64,000 nt of DNA, from assembly GCF_031843945.1 (NCBI RefSeq), contig NZ_JAVTJJ010000003.1, positions 248,001-312,000 of the forward strand, written 5' to 3'. Origin of the DNA: Paracidovorax sp031843945. GTDB lineage: Bacteria > Pseudomonadota > Gammaproteobacteria > Burkholderiales > Burkholderiaceae_C. Positions 8,339-16,052 of this stretch are shown here, one piece after another. A model generated the notes under the pieces. It saw nothing but the letters and a program-made list of their open reading frames with translations, had not been told where the DNA came from and did no database searches. Position 1 is the stretch's first letter, and each line of letters starts with the position of its first letter. Made by a program: the position numbers and the translations under genes.

Positions 8339-9152
8339 AAAGCAAGGGCCGCAGCTCGCGCGCAGCGTCCTGCAGCATCGGCAGCAGGTCGCGCTGCAGG
8401 CGAGCGGGAGGCAGCCGCTGCGGCGACGTCACCACGTTGAGCGCGGCCACCGTGCGGCCCTGCAGATCGCGCAGCGGCACGGCCAGGGCCACCACGCCCA
8501 GCTCGTGCTCTTCGCTGGCGATGCAGCAGTCGGCCGTGCGGGCCGCGTCGATGGCGGCGCGCAGCGCGGGCGCCTCGGTCTGGGTGTAGGCCGTCAGGCG
8601 CGGCAGCGGGTGGCCGCGCAGCCAGTCGCGCACAGCGCTCTTGGGCAGGGCCGCCAGCAGCATGCGGCCGGTGGAGGTGGCGTGCGCGGGCAGGCGGCTG
8701 CCCAGGTGCAGGCCGTAGGCCAGCACGCGGTCGCCCGCGTCGCCGCTCCGTCCATTGCCCTGCTGGGCGGTGCTGCGCGCCACGATGACGACCTCGCGCC
8801 CTTCCAGCACCACGGCGGAAAACGGCAGCTGCGTCTGCGCGGCCAGCCGGTTGAGCGTGGGCTGCACCACGCGCGGCAGCCGTGCCGACGCCAGGTAGCT
8901 GCCCGCCAGCCGCAGCACCTTGGGCGCGAGCCAGAAGTACTGCCCGTCGGTTTCAAGATAGCCCAGGTGCGCCAGCGTGAGCAGATGGCGCCGCGCAGCC
9001 GCGCGCGTCAGGCCCGCGCGCTCGGCCGCCAGCGTGGCGTTGAGGCGCTGGCGCTCGGTGTCGAAGCTCTCCAGCACGGCCATGCCCTTGGCCATGCCGG
9101 CGATGAAGTCGGCATGGGCGATGCCGGCCGCGGATGTGGTGCGAGTTGCCAT
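8337..9152 (-). CDS. IclR-family regulator divergent from pobA (PobR-type)
   Basis: 271 residues from ATG 9152, with an N-terminal winged helix (AERAGLTRAAARRHLLTL) and the C-terminal IclR effector domain (VALAVPLRDLQGRTVAALNVVTS). IclR proteins next to pobA commonly activate it in response to 4-hydroxybenzoate. An in-frame ATG at 9212 would place the N-terminus across the palindromic operator, so the downstream start is preferred. Divergent orientation and the operator at 9201-9239 support regulation of pobA and autoregulation. Confidence 0.85.
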   Translation of the reverse strand: MATRTTSAAGIAHADFIAGMAKGMAVLESFDTERQRLNATLAAERAGLTRAAARRHLLTLAHLGYLETDGQYFWLAPKVLRLAGSYLASARLPRVVQPTLNRLAAQTQLPFSAVVLEGREVVIVARSTAQQGNGRSGDAGDRVLAYGLHLGSRLPAHATSTGRMLLAALPKSAVRDWLRGHPLPRLTAYTQTEAPALRAAIDAARTADCCIASEEHELGVVALAVPLRDLQGRTVAALNVVTSPQRLPPARLQRDLLPMLQDAARELRPLL

Positions 9153-9200
9153 CGTTGCCTGATGTGGTGCGGTGGTGCGCTGGGCGGTCGAATAATAGTA

Positions 9201-9239
9201 CTGCGCGATCATCGCATGGGCTGCGCGATGATCGCGCAG
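9201..9239. promoter_or_regulatory. Double palindromic operator between the IclR gene and pobA
   Basis: The right half, 9221-9239, is a perfect 19-bp palindrome, CTGCGCGATGATCGCGCAG. A second copy starts 20 bp earlier (9201), with an intact left arm and a diverged right arm. Together 9201-9215 and 9225-9239 form a 15-bp perfect inverted repeat. Two sites two helical turns apart fit tandem binding of IclR dimers. Confidence 0.75.
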
Positions 9240-9365
9240 TCAATGGTCGATGGCACTGGTGCCTGACCGATGGCGCTTCTACGCTGTGGGCTGTTGATTG
9301 ATTATTTAACGGACTCACATCGAAACACCAGCGCCCGCCCCAGGCAGGCGGCCAAAGACACGCCC

Positions 9366-10616
9366 ATGACTTCCCTTGAAGCTGCACCTACTTCGTCCTC
9401 TGCTGCTGCGGCAGCCGTAGCCGTTCCATTCACCACCCAGGTCGCCATCATCGGCGCCGGCCCGTCCGGCTTGCTGCTGGGGCAATTGCTGCACCGTGCG
9501 GGCATCGACGCGGTGATCATCGAGCGCCAGCCGGCCGACTACGTGCTGGGCCGCATTCGCGCCGGCGTGCTGGAGCAGGTGACCATCGACTTGCTGCAGC
9601 AAGCCGGCGTGGGCGAGCGCATGCAGCAAGAGGGCCTGGTGCATGGCGGCTTCGATCTGCTGCTCCATGGTCAGCGCCACCGCATCGACCTGCAGGCGCT
9701 GACGGGCGGCCAGCACGTGATGGTCTACGGCCAGACCGAGGTGACGCGCGATTTGATGCAGGCGCGCGCTGCAGCAGGCTTGCCCACCGTGTATGAAGCC
9801 GCGAACGTGCAGGTGCATGACTTCGATTCGGCCCGCCCGCGCGTGACCTACGAGAAGGACGGCGTCACGCATACGCTGGCCTGCGATTTCATCGCGGGCT
9901 GCGACGGCTTTCACGGCGTGTGCCGCGCCAGCGTGCCGCCAAGCGCGCTGCAGACCTACGAAAAGGTCTACCCCTTCGGCTGGCTGGGCATGCTGTCGGA
10001 CACGCCGCCGGTGCACCACGAATTGATCTACGCGAACACGCCGCGCGGCTTTGCGCTGTGTTCGCAGCGCAGCGCCACGCGCAGCCGTTACTACCTGCAG
10101 GTGCCACTGACCGACAAGATCGAGCAGTGGAGCGACGACGCCTTCTGGGCCGAGCTGCGCCTGCGCCTGGACCCGCAGGCGCGCGAGCACCTGGTGACCG
10201 GCCCCAGCCTGGAAAAGAGCATCGCCCCGCTGCGCAGCTTCGTCACCGAGCCGCTGCGCTTTGGCCGCCTGTTCCTGGCCGGCGACGCCGGGCACATCGT
10301 GCCGCCGACGGGCGCCAAGGGCCTGAACCTGGCAGCGACCGACGTGAAATACCTGTCCGGCGCGTTCATCGAGTTCTATGCCGAGCGCAGCGAGGCCGGC
10401 ATCGACGGCTATTCGGCGCGGTGCTTGAAGCGCATCTGGCGCGCCGAGCGCTTTTCCTGGTGGTTCACGCAACTGATGCACAACTTTCCGGGCGACGACG
10501 CGGCGATGGCGGCAAAGTTTCAGGCGGCGGAGATTGACTACCTGCTGCATTCCGACGCGGGCGCGCGCACCATCGCAGAGAACTATGTGGGCCTGCCGCT
10601 CGACTTCGGCGACTAA
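9366..10616 (+). CDS. pobA: 4-hydroxybenzoate 3-monooxygenase
   Basis: FAD-dependent aromatic hydroxylase converting 4-hydroxybenzoate and NADPH to protocatechuate. FAD-binding motif GAGPSG at 30-35, the PobA segment RIRAGVLEQ, and the second FAD motif GDAGHIVPPTGAKGLNLAATD-type stretch (GDAGHIVPPTGAKG) are all clear. The protein is 416 residues against about 392 for known PobA. The excess is an Ala/Ser-rich N-terminal extension of about 20 residues before TQVAIIG; no better downstream start is obvious. No protocatechuate dioxygenase gene is in the window. Confidence 0.93.
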   Translation: MTSLEAAPTSSSAAAAAVAVPFTTQVAIIGAGPSGLLLGQLLHRAGIDAVIIERQPADYVLGRIRAGVLEQVTIDLLQQAGVGERMQQEGLVHGGFDLLLHGQRHRIDLQALTGGQHVMVYGQTEVTRDLMQARAAAGLPTVYEAANVQVHDFDSARPRVTYEKDGVTHTLACDFIAGCDGFHGVCRASVPPSALQTYEKVYPFGWLGMLSDTPPVHHELIYANTPRGFALCSQRSATRSRYYLQVPLTDKIEQWSDDAFWAELRLRLDPQAREHLVTGPSLEKSIAPLRSFVTEPLRFGRLFLAGDAGHIVPPTGAKGLNLAATDVKYLSGAFIEFYAERSEAGIDGYSARCLKRIWRAERFSWWFTQLMHNFPGDDAAMAAKFQAAEIDYLLHSDAGARTIAENYVGLPLDFGD

Positions 10617-10701
10617 GCCTGCCACCGCCACCGCCACCGCCTTGGCTTGCTCGGCCGGTGGTGGAGGCGGAGACATCAGCGCACCTGCCGTCGGGTCAGG
10701 G

Positions 10702-10767
10702 GTTTCAAGCCTTTTAGGCCTCCAGCGCCCGTTTATCAAGCGCTAATAGCTATAAAAATAATAGCAA
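10702..10767 (+). repeat. Dispersed palindromic repeat, copy 3
   Basis: Copy between pobA and the flavin reductase gene, with leader TTTCAAGCCTTTTAGGCCT. The first hairpin is altered (CAGCGCCCG / CAAGCGCTA) and the second reads GCTATAAAAATAATAGC. The leader is nearly identical to that of the copy inside hsdM. Confidence 0.8.
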
Positions 10768-10805
10768 TTGCGGCACACGACCAATGCCGGTATCGTGGCA
10801 GCCAC

Positions 10806-11453
10806 ATGATCGATCCATCCCGCTCCATCACCGCCGACGCGCGCTTTCACAGCTACGAGCCCCGCCAGGGCCACGGCCTGCCGCACGACCCGTTCAACGC
10901 CATCGTCGGGCCGCGCCCCATCGGCTGGATCAGCACGCAAAGCGTCGCGGGCGTGCGCAACCTGGCGCCCTACAGCTTCTTCAACGCGTTCAACTACACG
11001 CCGCCCATCGTGGGCTTTGCCAGCATCGGCGCCAAGGACACGCTGGCCAACGTGCAGGCCACGGGCGAATTCGTCTGGAACCTGGCCACGCGCGAGCTGG
11101 CCGACGCCATGAACGCCAGCTGCGCGGCGGTGCCGCCCGAGGCGGATGAATTCACGCTGGCCGGGCTGAACGCCCTGCCCTCGCAGCGCGTCGCTGCGCC
11201 ACGCGTCGCCGAGAGCCCCGTGACCTTCGAATGCCGCAGCACGCAGATCGTGCAACTGCAGGGCGCAGATGGCGTGCAGGTGCCGACCTGGCTGGTGCTG
11301 GGCGAGGTGGTAGCAGTGCACATCGACCGTGCGCTGCTGAAAGACGGCGTGTACGACACGGCGAATGCGGGGCACATCTTGCGCGCGGGCGGCCCGGCCG
11401 ATTACTTCACCGTGGGGCCGGAGCAGCTGTTCAAGATGTTCCGCCCGCGTTGA
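10806..11453 (+). CDS. Flavin reductase family protein
   Basis: 215-residue FMN-binding split-barrel protein (flavin reductase/DIM6-NTAB type). Family pattern: NAIVGPRPIGWIST, NLAPYSFFNAF, then PPIVGFAS and the region around residues 85-110 with EFVWNLAT. Such proteins reduce flavin for two-component monooxygenases or act on aromatic and sulfonate substrates. The start ATG 10806 is picked because the family begins about 25 residues before the RPIGW motif. The downstream ABM protein (30 bases away) may be cotranscribed. Confidence 0.87.
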   Translation: MIDPSRSITADARFHSYEPRQGHGLPHDPFNAIVGPRPIGWISTQSVAGVRNLAPYSFFNAFNYTPPIVGFASIGAKDTLANVQATGEFVWNLATRELADAMNASCAAVPPEADEFTLAGLNALPSQRVAAPRVAESPVTFECRSTQIVQLQGADGVQVPTWLVLGEVVAVHIDRALLKDGVYDTANAGHILRAGGPADYFTVGPEQLFKMFRPR

Positions 11454-11483
11454 GCGGCCAATCGAAGTGACAGGTCGTTTGCC

Positions 11484-11798
11484 ATGATTCTGGAATCCGC
11501 ACCCCTGCAGGTGCGCGCCGGCCACGAGGCGGACTTCGAAGACGCCTTCCGCCAGGCGCAGCGCATCATCGCGGCCATGCCGGGCTACCGCTCGCACCGG
11601 CTCGAGCGCTGCATCGAGCGCCCGTCCGAATACCTGCTGCTGGTGGAATGGGACACGCTGGACGCGCATGAAACCGGCTTTCGCACATCGCCCCAGTACC
11701 AGGACTGGAAGCGGCTGCTGCACCACTTCTACGAGCCGTTCCCCACCGTGCTGCACTATGCAGCGGTGCAAGGCGCCAGCGCCTCGCTTCGGCCGTAA
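11484..11798 (+). CDS. Antibiotic biosynthesis monooxygenase (ABM) domain protein
   Basis: 104-residue ferredoxin-like alpha+beta protein with the ABM pattern: ILESAPLQVRAGHEADFEDA at the start, GYRSHRLERCIERP, YLLLVEWDTLDAHETGFR. ABM proteins are cofactor-free monooxygenases or small degradative enzymes acting on quinols and related compounds. Adjacent to the flavin reductase, it may take part in the same oxidative step; the pairing is an inference. Confidence 0.82.
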   Translation: MILESAPLQVRAGHEADFEDAFRQAQRIIAAMPGYRSHRLERCIERPSEYLLLVEWDTLDAHETGFRTSPQYQDWKRLLHHFYEPFPTVLHYAAVQGASASLRP

Positions 11799-11893
11799 GC
11801 ATTCGTCGTTGTGGCATGCTGCCGGCGCCAGCAATTGCCTTGGCTTCACCCTGGCGCCGCGAGCGGCGCCGCATACACAGAGAGTCCGACGAC

Positions 11894-12112
11894 ATGAACC
11901 CCATTCGACTGGTTGCCATCGTGCTGATTGCGGCGGGGGCGCTGGGCCTGGCCTATGGCGGCTTCAGCTATACCAAAGAGACGACCGTGGTGAAGGTCGG
12001 CCCGCTGGAGATATCGGCCCAGGAAAAAGAGACCGTCAACATTCCGCTGTGGGCCGGCATCGGCGCCATCGTGGTGGGCGGGCTGCTGCTGGTGCTGGGC
12101 GGCAAGCGCTGA
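11894..12112 (+). CDS. Small two-helix membrane protein
   Basis: 72 residues with two transmembrane helices (about 5-23, RLVAIVLIAAGALGLAYGGF, and 52-69, LWAGIGAIVVGGLLLVLGG) separated by a charged loop with KETTVVKVGPLEISAQEKET. This hairpin topology matches small DUF-type inner-membrane proteins found widely in proteobacteria. The function is unknown. Confidence 0.7.
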   Translation: MNPIRLVAIVLIAAGALGLAYGGFSYTKETTVVKVGPLEISAQEKETVNIPLWAGIGAIVVGGLLLVLGGKR

Positions 12113-12129
12113 GCGCTGCCGGGCTAGGC

Positions 12130-12498
12130 TTAGGGCCTGCTGGCGGGTCTTTCTTCAAGACCCTCCAGGTAACTGGCGACGATGCGGCGGCTTTCGGCCA
12201 GTGCGTGCAGGTGGTGGTCGAGCCTTGCGAGTTCCTGCTGCAAAGTGGCGCGAATGGGGTCGCAGGCGTCGAATACGCCTGGGCCGTCGACCATGCAGGG
12301 CAGCAGGACTTGGATGGCGTCCAGCTTCAGCCCCGACGCGCTGAGCAGCCGTATGCGCAGCGCGGCCTGCAACTCGGCTTCACCGAAGTCCCGGTAGCCG
12401 GCCTCGGTGCGTGCCGGGCGCAGCAGGCCTTGCTGTTCGTAGTAGCGCAGCATTCTTTGGCTGACGCCGCTGCGGCGCGAGAGTTCTCCGATCTGCAT
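12130..12498 (-). CDS. MerR-family transcriptional regulator
   Basis: 122 residues. The N-terminal MerR winged helix is clear: MQIGELSRRSGVSQRMLRYY then EQQGLL, followed by the dimerisation helix LDHHLHALAESRRIVASYL. It has no metal-binding cysteine pair of the CueR/ZntR kind, so it may sense an organic ligand or redox state. It is divergent from the class IV aminotransferase, with a MerR-type dyad between them. Confidence 0.88.
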   Translation of the reverse strand: MQIGELSRRSGVSQRMLRYYEQQGLLRPARTEAGYRDFGEAELQAALRIRLLSASGLKLDAIQVLLPCMVDGPGVFDACDPIRATLQQELARLDHHLHALAESRRIVASYLEGLEERPASRP

Positions 12499-12519
12499 GG
12501 CGATTCTTTCCGGGTGCGC

Positions 12520-12550
12520 TTGACTCTGACACCGCTGTCAAAGTTTAGCC
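12520..12550 (+). promoter_or_regulatory. Probable MerR-type promoter with dyad operator
   Basis: TTGACT at 12520-12525 is followed by CTCTGACA (12524-12531), CCGC, TGTCAAAG (12536-12543), a 7-of-8 dyad, and then a weak -10 (TTAGCC, 12545-12550) at a long 19-bp spacing. Overlong spacers with a dyad inside are typical of MerR-activated promoters. It faces the aminotransferase gene. Confidence 0.5.
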
Positions 12551-12579
12551 TTGCTGCTCTATGAAACTGGAGCATGCCT

Positions 12580-13437
12580 ATGGACAAAGCAAACGCCTTC
12601 GACGCCTCGAACGTATCGGACTCTCCTGACGCTGGAGGGGTCACGGCCCAGCGCAACGGTCACACGGCAACGGCGCGCGAACTGGCGGGCCTGGCCTTCG
12701 CCGGCTATGCCCATTTCACCGCCATGCAGGTGCGCGGTGGTGCGGTACGTGGCCTGGATCTGCATGAGCAGCGGCTGCGGAACGCATCGAACGCCCTGTT
12801 CGGGCAGGCTCTGCCGGACGATGCATTGCGCGGAATGCTACGCGCAGCGCTGCTTGCCTGCCCGGGCGGCAACGCCTCGCTGACGGCCACGGTGTATTCG
12901 CCGGCCGGCGAGTTCACCGATGCCGTCGGATCGATGCGGCCCGACGTGCTGGTGCGCACTGCGCCACCGGCGCAGGGGCCGGCAGGGCCGCTGGCGCTGG
13001 CGGCCCTGCCGCACGAACGCGTGCTGGCGCACATCAAGCACGTCGGCGAAGTGGCAAAGACCTGGTTGCTTCGGCAAGCCGTATCCCAAGGCTTCGACGA
13101 TGCGGCTTTCGTGGATGGCCAGGGCCGTCTGAGCGAGGCGACCATCTGGAACCTGGTGTTCTGGGATGGCCGCACGGTGGTCTGGCCAGAGGCCGCGATG
13201 CTGACCGGCACCACCATGGGCGCGGTCGGCCGGCAATTGGAACGCCTGGGCATCGCGCAGCGGCGGCAACCCATCACCCTGGCGGACCTGCCCGGTCTGA
13301 GCGGCGCGGCGGTGATGAACTCGTGGACGCCCGGCGTCGCGGTGCATCGAATCGGGCCGGTGCAGATACCGCCGGCGCCTGAGTTTCTGGCGCTCCTGCA
13401 CCGTGCCTACGCGCAAGAGCCGTGGATCGCTCCGTGA
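12580..13437 (+). CDS. Class IV aminotransferase (BCAT/D-amino-acid transaminase/ADC-lyase fold)
   Basis: PLP enzyme of 285 residues. The second ATG (12580) is preferred because GGAG ends 7 bases before it; the first ATG (12574) is almost on top of that site. The PLP lysine is in LAHIKHVGEVAKTWLL, followed by the family motifs FVDGQGRLSEATIWNLVFWD and GTTMGAVGRQLERLGI. A leading 30 residues are not part of the fold. The substrate is not identifiable. It is probably under control of the divergent MerR regulator. Confidence 0.85.
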   Translation: MDKANAFDASNVSDSPDAGGVTAQRNGHTATARELAGLAFAGYAHFTAMQVRGGAVRGLDLHEQRLRNASNALFGQALPDDALRGMLRAALLACPGGNASLTATVYSPAGEFTDAVGSMRPDVLVRTAPPAQGPAGPLALAALPHERVLAHIKHVGEVAKTWLLRQAVSQGFDDAAFVDGQGRLSEATIWNLVFWDGRTVVWPEAAMLTGTTMGAVGRQLERLGIAQRRQPITLADLPGLSGAAVMNSWTPGVAVHRIGPVQIPPAPEFLALLHRAYAQEPWIAP

Positions 13438-13454
13438 GTCCGCTGGGCTTTCTG

Positions 13455-13862
13455 TCAACCGCCCGAAGGCCCCTGGTGAAACACCAGGTCTTCCACGGGC
13501 CTGCCGCCCACCAGGTGCTGGTCGATGATGCGGTCCATGTTGGCGGGTGTTACGTCGTAGTACCAGGTGCCGTCGGGCTGCACGCACATCACCGGGCCGC
13601 CCTTGCAGGCGGCAAAGCAGCTGACGCGGCTGCGTTTGACGCGCAGCTCGCCGTCGTTCAAACCGGCGGCTTTGAACTTGTCGCCCAGGCTGTCGAACAG
13701 GGCCTGCGCCTGGCCGTCTTCGGCGCAGCGTGGGCCGGTGCAGATGAGGATGTGGCGGCGGTAAGCGCCGATCTTCGGCTTGATGGCGACGCGCACGCCT
13801 TCGGGCGCTGCGGTTGCGTTGGTGGTGGTGGTCGTCACGGTGGTGGGGTCTTGTTGGCTCAT
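13455..13862 (-). CDS. Thioredoxin-like [2Fe-2S] ferredoxin at the end of the cobalamin operon
   Basis: 135 residues with four cysteines in the thioredoxin-like ferredoxin arrangement (ICTGPRC, then VSCFAACKGGPVMC). The N-terminus carries a low-complexity Thr run (VTTTTTNAT). Its ATG overlaps the cobJ stop (ATGA), so it is translationally coupled to cobJ. In the oxygen-independent route the ring contraction and later reductions need no O2. A dedicated ferredoxin suggests an electron supply to a cobalamin step, but the partner is unknown. Confidence 0.85.
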   Translation of the reverse strand: MSQQDPTTVTTTTTNATAAPEGVRVAIKPKIGAYRRHILICTGPRCAEDGQAQALFDSLGDKFKAAGLNDGELRVKRSRVSCFAACKGGPVMCVQPDGTWYYDVTPANMDRIIDQHLVGGRPVEDLVFHQGPSGG

Positions 13863-14863
13863 GCCTCTTCCTCGGTGGTGGCGACGGCCTCGGCGGCCAG
13901 AGGCTGGGCCAGGGTCTCGCGGATGTAGTCGGCCGGCAGGCGGTGGCGCCGGGCCAGGGCCTCGATGGTTTCGCCGGCCGCGTGGTCGAGCTGCAGATTC
14001 TCCAGCCAGCCGTTCAGCCCGGTGGACAGCGACCGGCCCGGCCGCTCGCCGGCCAGCGTGGTGCCGCCGCCTTCCACGTCGTATTTGTTGGCGTAGCCGC
14101 GTGGCGTGACCATCAGCCCGTGCCGCACGATGGTGTTGCTGTTGCCGATGAGCACGGTGCTGAGCATGCCGATGTCGGCATCGCACATGGTGGCCAGCGT
14201 GGCGAACTCGATGCGCTCGCGGCGGCGGTACGCGCTCTTGACGATGGCCACGGGCGTATCGGGGCTGCGGTGGCGCAGGAAGAGGCGCTGGGCCTCCTCG
14301 ATCTGGCGCGTGCGGCGGCCGCTCTTGGGGTTGTACAGCGCGACCACGAAGTCGGCCAGCGCGGCGGCATCGAGCCGGCGGGCGATGGTGGGCCAGGGCG
14401 TGAGCAGATCGGACAGCGAGATGGCGCAGAAGTCGTGCGTGAGCGGCGCGCCCACGCGGGCCGCGCAGCTGTTGATGGCCGAGGCGCCGGGCACGATCTC
14501 GACCTCGATGCCGCCGGGCTCGACCACGCCGTTTTCATCGAAGGCGGGGGGCGTCCAGCCGGCCTGGAACAGCACCTCGAACGTGGGGCCGGCCATGCCG
14601 TAGACGCCCGCATCGCCCGACGAGATGAGCGCCACCTTCTTGCCCTCGCGTGCGCGGGCCAGCGACTCGATGGCGCGGTCCAGCTCCTCGGTCATGGACT
14701 TGCGGATGATCTCCTTGCCCTCGATGAGGTCGGCCACCAGCTTGATGTAGGTGACGTAGCCAATGATGGTGTCGGCCTCGGCGATGGCGGCGCGGGCGCG
14801 CGCCGTCATGTGGTCGGTGCTGCCGGGGCCGATGCCCACGAGCATGATTTTTCCTGCGGACAT
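13859..14863 (-). CDS. cobJ: Precorrin-3B C17-methyltransferase (CobJ/CbiH) with C-terminal extension
   Basis: SAM-dependent tetrapyrrole methylase that methylates C17 and contracts the ring. The N-terminal motif VGIGPGSTDHMTARA, the SSGDAGVYGMAG motif and VVALYNPKSGRR are diagnostic of CobJ/CbiH. At 334 residues it is about 80-90 longer than the usual 240-250. The extra C-terminal part (NGWLENLQLDHAAGETIEAL) is outside the methylase fold and of unknown role. It is coupled to the ferredoxin gene downstream and lies 9 bases after the CbiM-like gene. Confidence 0.92.
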   Translation of the reverse strand: MSAGKIMLVGIGPGSTDHMTARARAAIAEADTIIGYVTYIKLVADLIEGKEIIRKSMTEELDRAIESLARAREGKKVALISSGDAGVYGMAGPTFEVLFQAGWTPPAFDENGVVEPGGIEVEIVPGASAINSCAARVGAPLTHDFCAISLSDLLTPWPTIARRLDAAALADFVVALYNPKSGRRTRQIEEAQRLFLRHRSPDTPVAIVKSAYRRRERIEFATLATMCDADIGMLSTVLIGNSNTIVRHGLMVTPRGYANKYDVEGGGTTLAGERPGRSLSTGLNGWLENLQLDHAAGETIEALARRHRLPADYIRETLAQPLAAEAVATTEEEA

Positions 14864-14872
14864 GGGTTGCTT

Positions 14873-15547
14873 TCAGGTGGCGGCGGAAGGTGCAACTGCG
14901 GCTACGCGGGGCAGCGCGCGCTCGTCCAGGCAGGCAGTGAGCCAGCGGCGCCCACGCACATGGCGTTGCAGGCGGGCAGCGCCCAGCAGCAGGCCGATGG
15001 TGAGCAGCGGCTCCAGCGCCACCAGGCTCAGGTACGACGCTGCGAACAGCGCCCAGTCGGCGACGGGTGCCGCATCGCTGCTGATGGACAGCCAGAAGCC
15101 CACCATCAGCGTGACGCCCGCGTAGTAGGCCGCGTCGAGCTTGAGCACGTTGGCCACGCTGATGCCCTGCATGCGGCGGCCCAGGGCGTGGTGGGTCGCG
15201 ACCAGCGGCACCGCCAGGCTCAGGAAGTTGATGGCCAGGTGCGCCAGATCCTGCGGCTCGAAGACGAGCGCCTGCACCAGCAGCCCCAGGCCGAAGCCGA
15301 ACAGCGTGGGAATGAAGCCGAACAGCAGGTAGATGGGCATGGCGCCCACGAGGTGCAGCTCCGACGGGCCCACGGGAAGGTGCCAGGCCTGCATCAGCAG
15401 GCTGAAGAAAAACGCGGCCAGCGCGGTGCGCAGCCAGGCCGTGGGGCTTTTGAGCAGGCCCATGGCGTGTGCGCCCAGCAGCGCCGACGCGGCGGCCGAG
15501 GCGTAAGCGATCTTGTCTTGCGAGAGGATGCCGATTTCGATGTGCAT
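14873..15547 (-). CDS. cbiM: CbiM-like cobalt/energy-coupling permease
   Basis: 224-residue integral membrane protein with about six hydrophobic helices, resembling the CbiM substrate-specific component that brings in Co2+. The start MHIEIGIL keeps the early His typical of CbiM. No CbiN, CbiQ or CbiO gene is in the window, so it either borrows an ECF module encoded elsewhere or works alone. It sits between cobJ and cobE in the cobalamin operon. Confidence 0.83.
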   Translation of the reverse strand: MHIEIGILSQDKIAYASAAASALLGAHAMGLLKSPTAWLRTALAAFFFSLLMQAWHLPVGPSELHLVGAMPIYLLFGFIPTLFGFGLGLLVQALVFEPQDLAHLAINFLSLAVPLVATHHALGRRMQGISVANVLKLDAAYYAGVTLMVGFWLSISSDAAPVADWALFAASYLSLVALEPLLTIGLLLGAARLQRHVRGRRWLTACLDERALPRVAAVAPSAAT

Positions 15548-15614
15548 GGTGTGAGCCTTTCGGACGGGATAGGAAGAGAAAAACGGGGATGAGAAAGAAG
15601 GTGGACAGGGGTGG

Positions 15615-16052
15615 TCAGCCGGCGCCCGCCGCGATGCGTGCGATCGACACCGTGGCGTTGCGCCCGTCGCCGCCGCGCAGGCGGTGCTTTTCCACCAGCA
15701 GGGCCGACGCATCGTGCGCGGCACCCGCCGCCAGCAGCGCTGCGGCTTCGCTGACCGAGGGCGTGCCCATGTAGCGCAGCACGGTGTCCGACGGGTTGGG
15801 CACCGGCACGGCGGCCAGTTGCGCCGCGCTGTACCACCGCAGCGGCCAGCCGTGGCGCGCCGCCAGCGACAGGAAGGCGGCTTCGTCGGCCTTCGCTTCG
15901 ATGCTGGCCGCGACCGCCACCTGCGCGATGTCGGCCCCGGCGTGGGCCAGTGCCGCGCGCAGGCAGGCCTCGACCGTGGCCTCGGGCGTGCCGCGATCGC
16001 AGCCCAGGCCCACAGCCAGGCGCAAGGTGCCGCTGCCGGGCGCCGTGGTCAT
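15615..16052 (-). CDS. cobE: CobE / CbiG C-terminal-domain protein
   Basis: 145 residues matching the CbiG C-terminal/CobE domain: RLAVGLGCDRGTPEATVEAC at the start, then ADIAQVAVAASIEAKADE, VPNPSDTVLRYMGTPSVSEA and LVEKHRLRGG. It accompanies a separate CbiG protein in the next gene, so the CbiG activity is split over two genes. The ATG overlaps the cbiG stop (ATGA). The biochemical role of CobE is not settled; it is needed for cobalamin formation in some bacteria. Confidence 0.88.
   Translation of the reverse strand: MTTAPGSGTLRLAVGLGCDRGTPEATVEACLRAALAHAGADIAQVAVAASIEAKADEAAFLSLAARHGWPLRWYSAAQLAAVPVPNPSDTVLRYMGTPSVSEAAALLAAGAAHDASALLVEKHRLRGGDGRNATVSIARIAAGAG

Noticed and set aside
10618..10670. 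CCACCG triplet-pair run and GGTGGTGGAGGCGG as a terminator after pobA
   Set aside because: The arms pair only imperfectly and no T run follows; it is more likely simple-sequence DNA.
13814..15592. 592-residue open frame on the plus strand across cobJ and cbiM
   Set aside because: Shadow frame of high-GC DNA; the minus-strand genes have clear motifs and 4-base overlaps.
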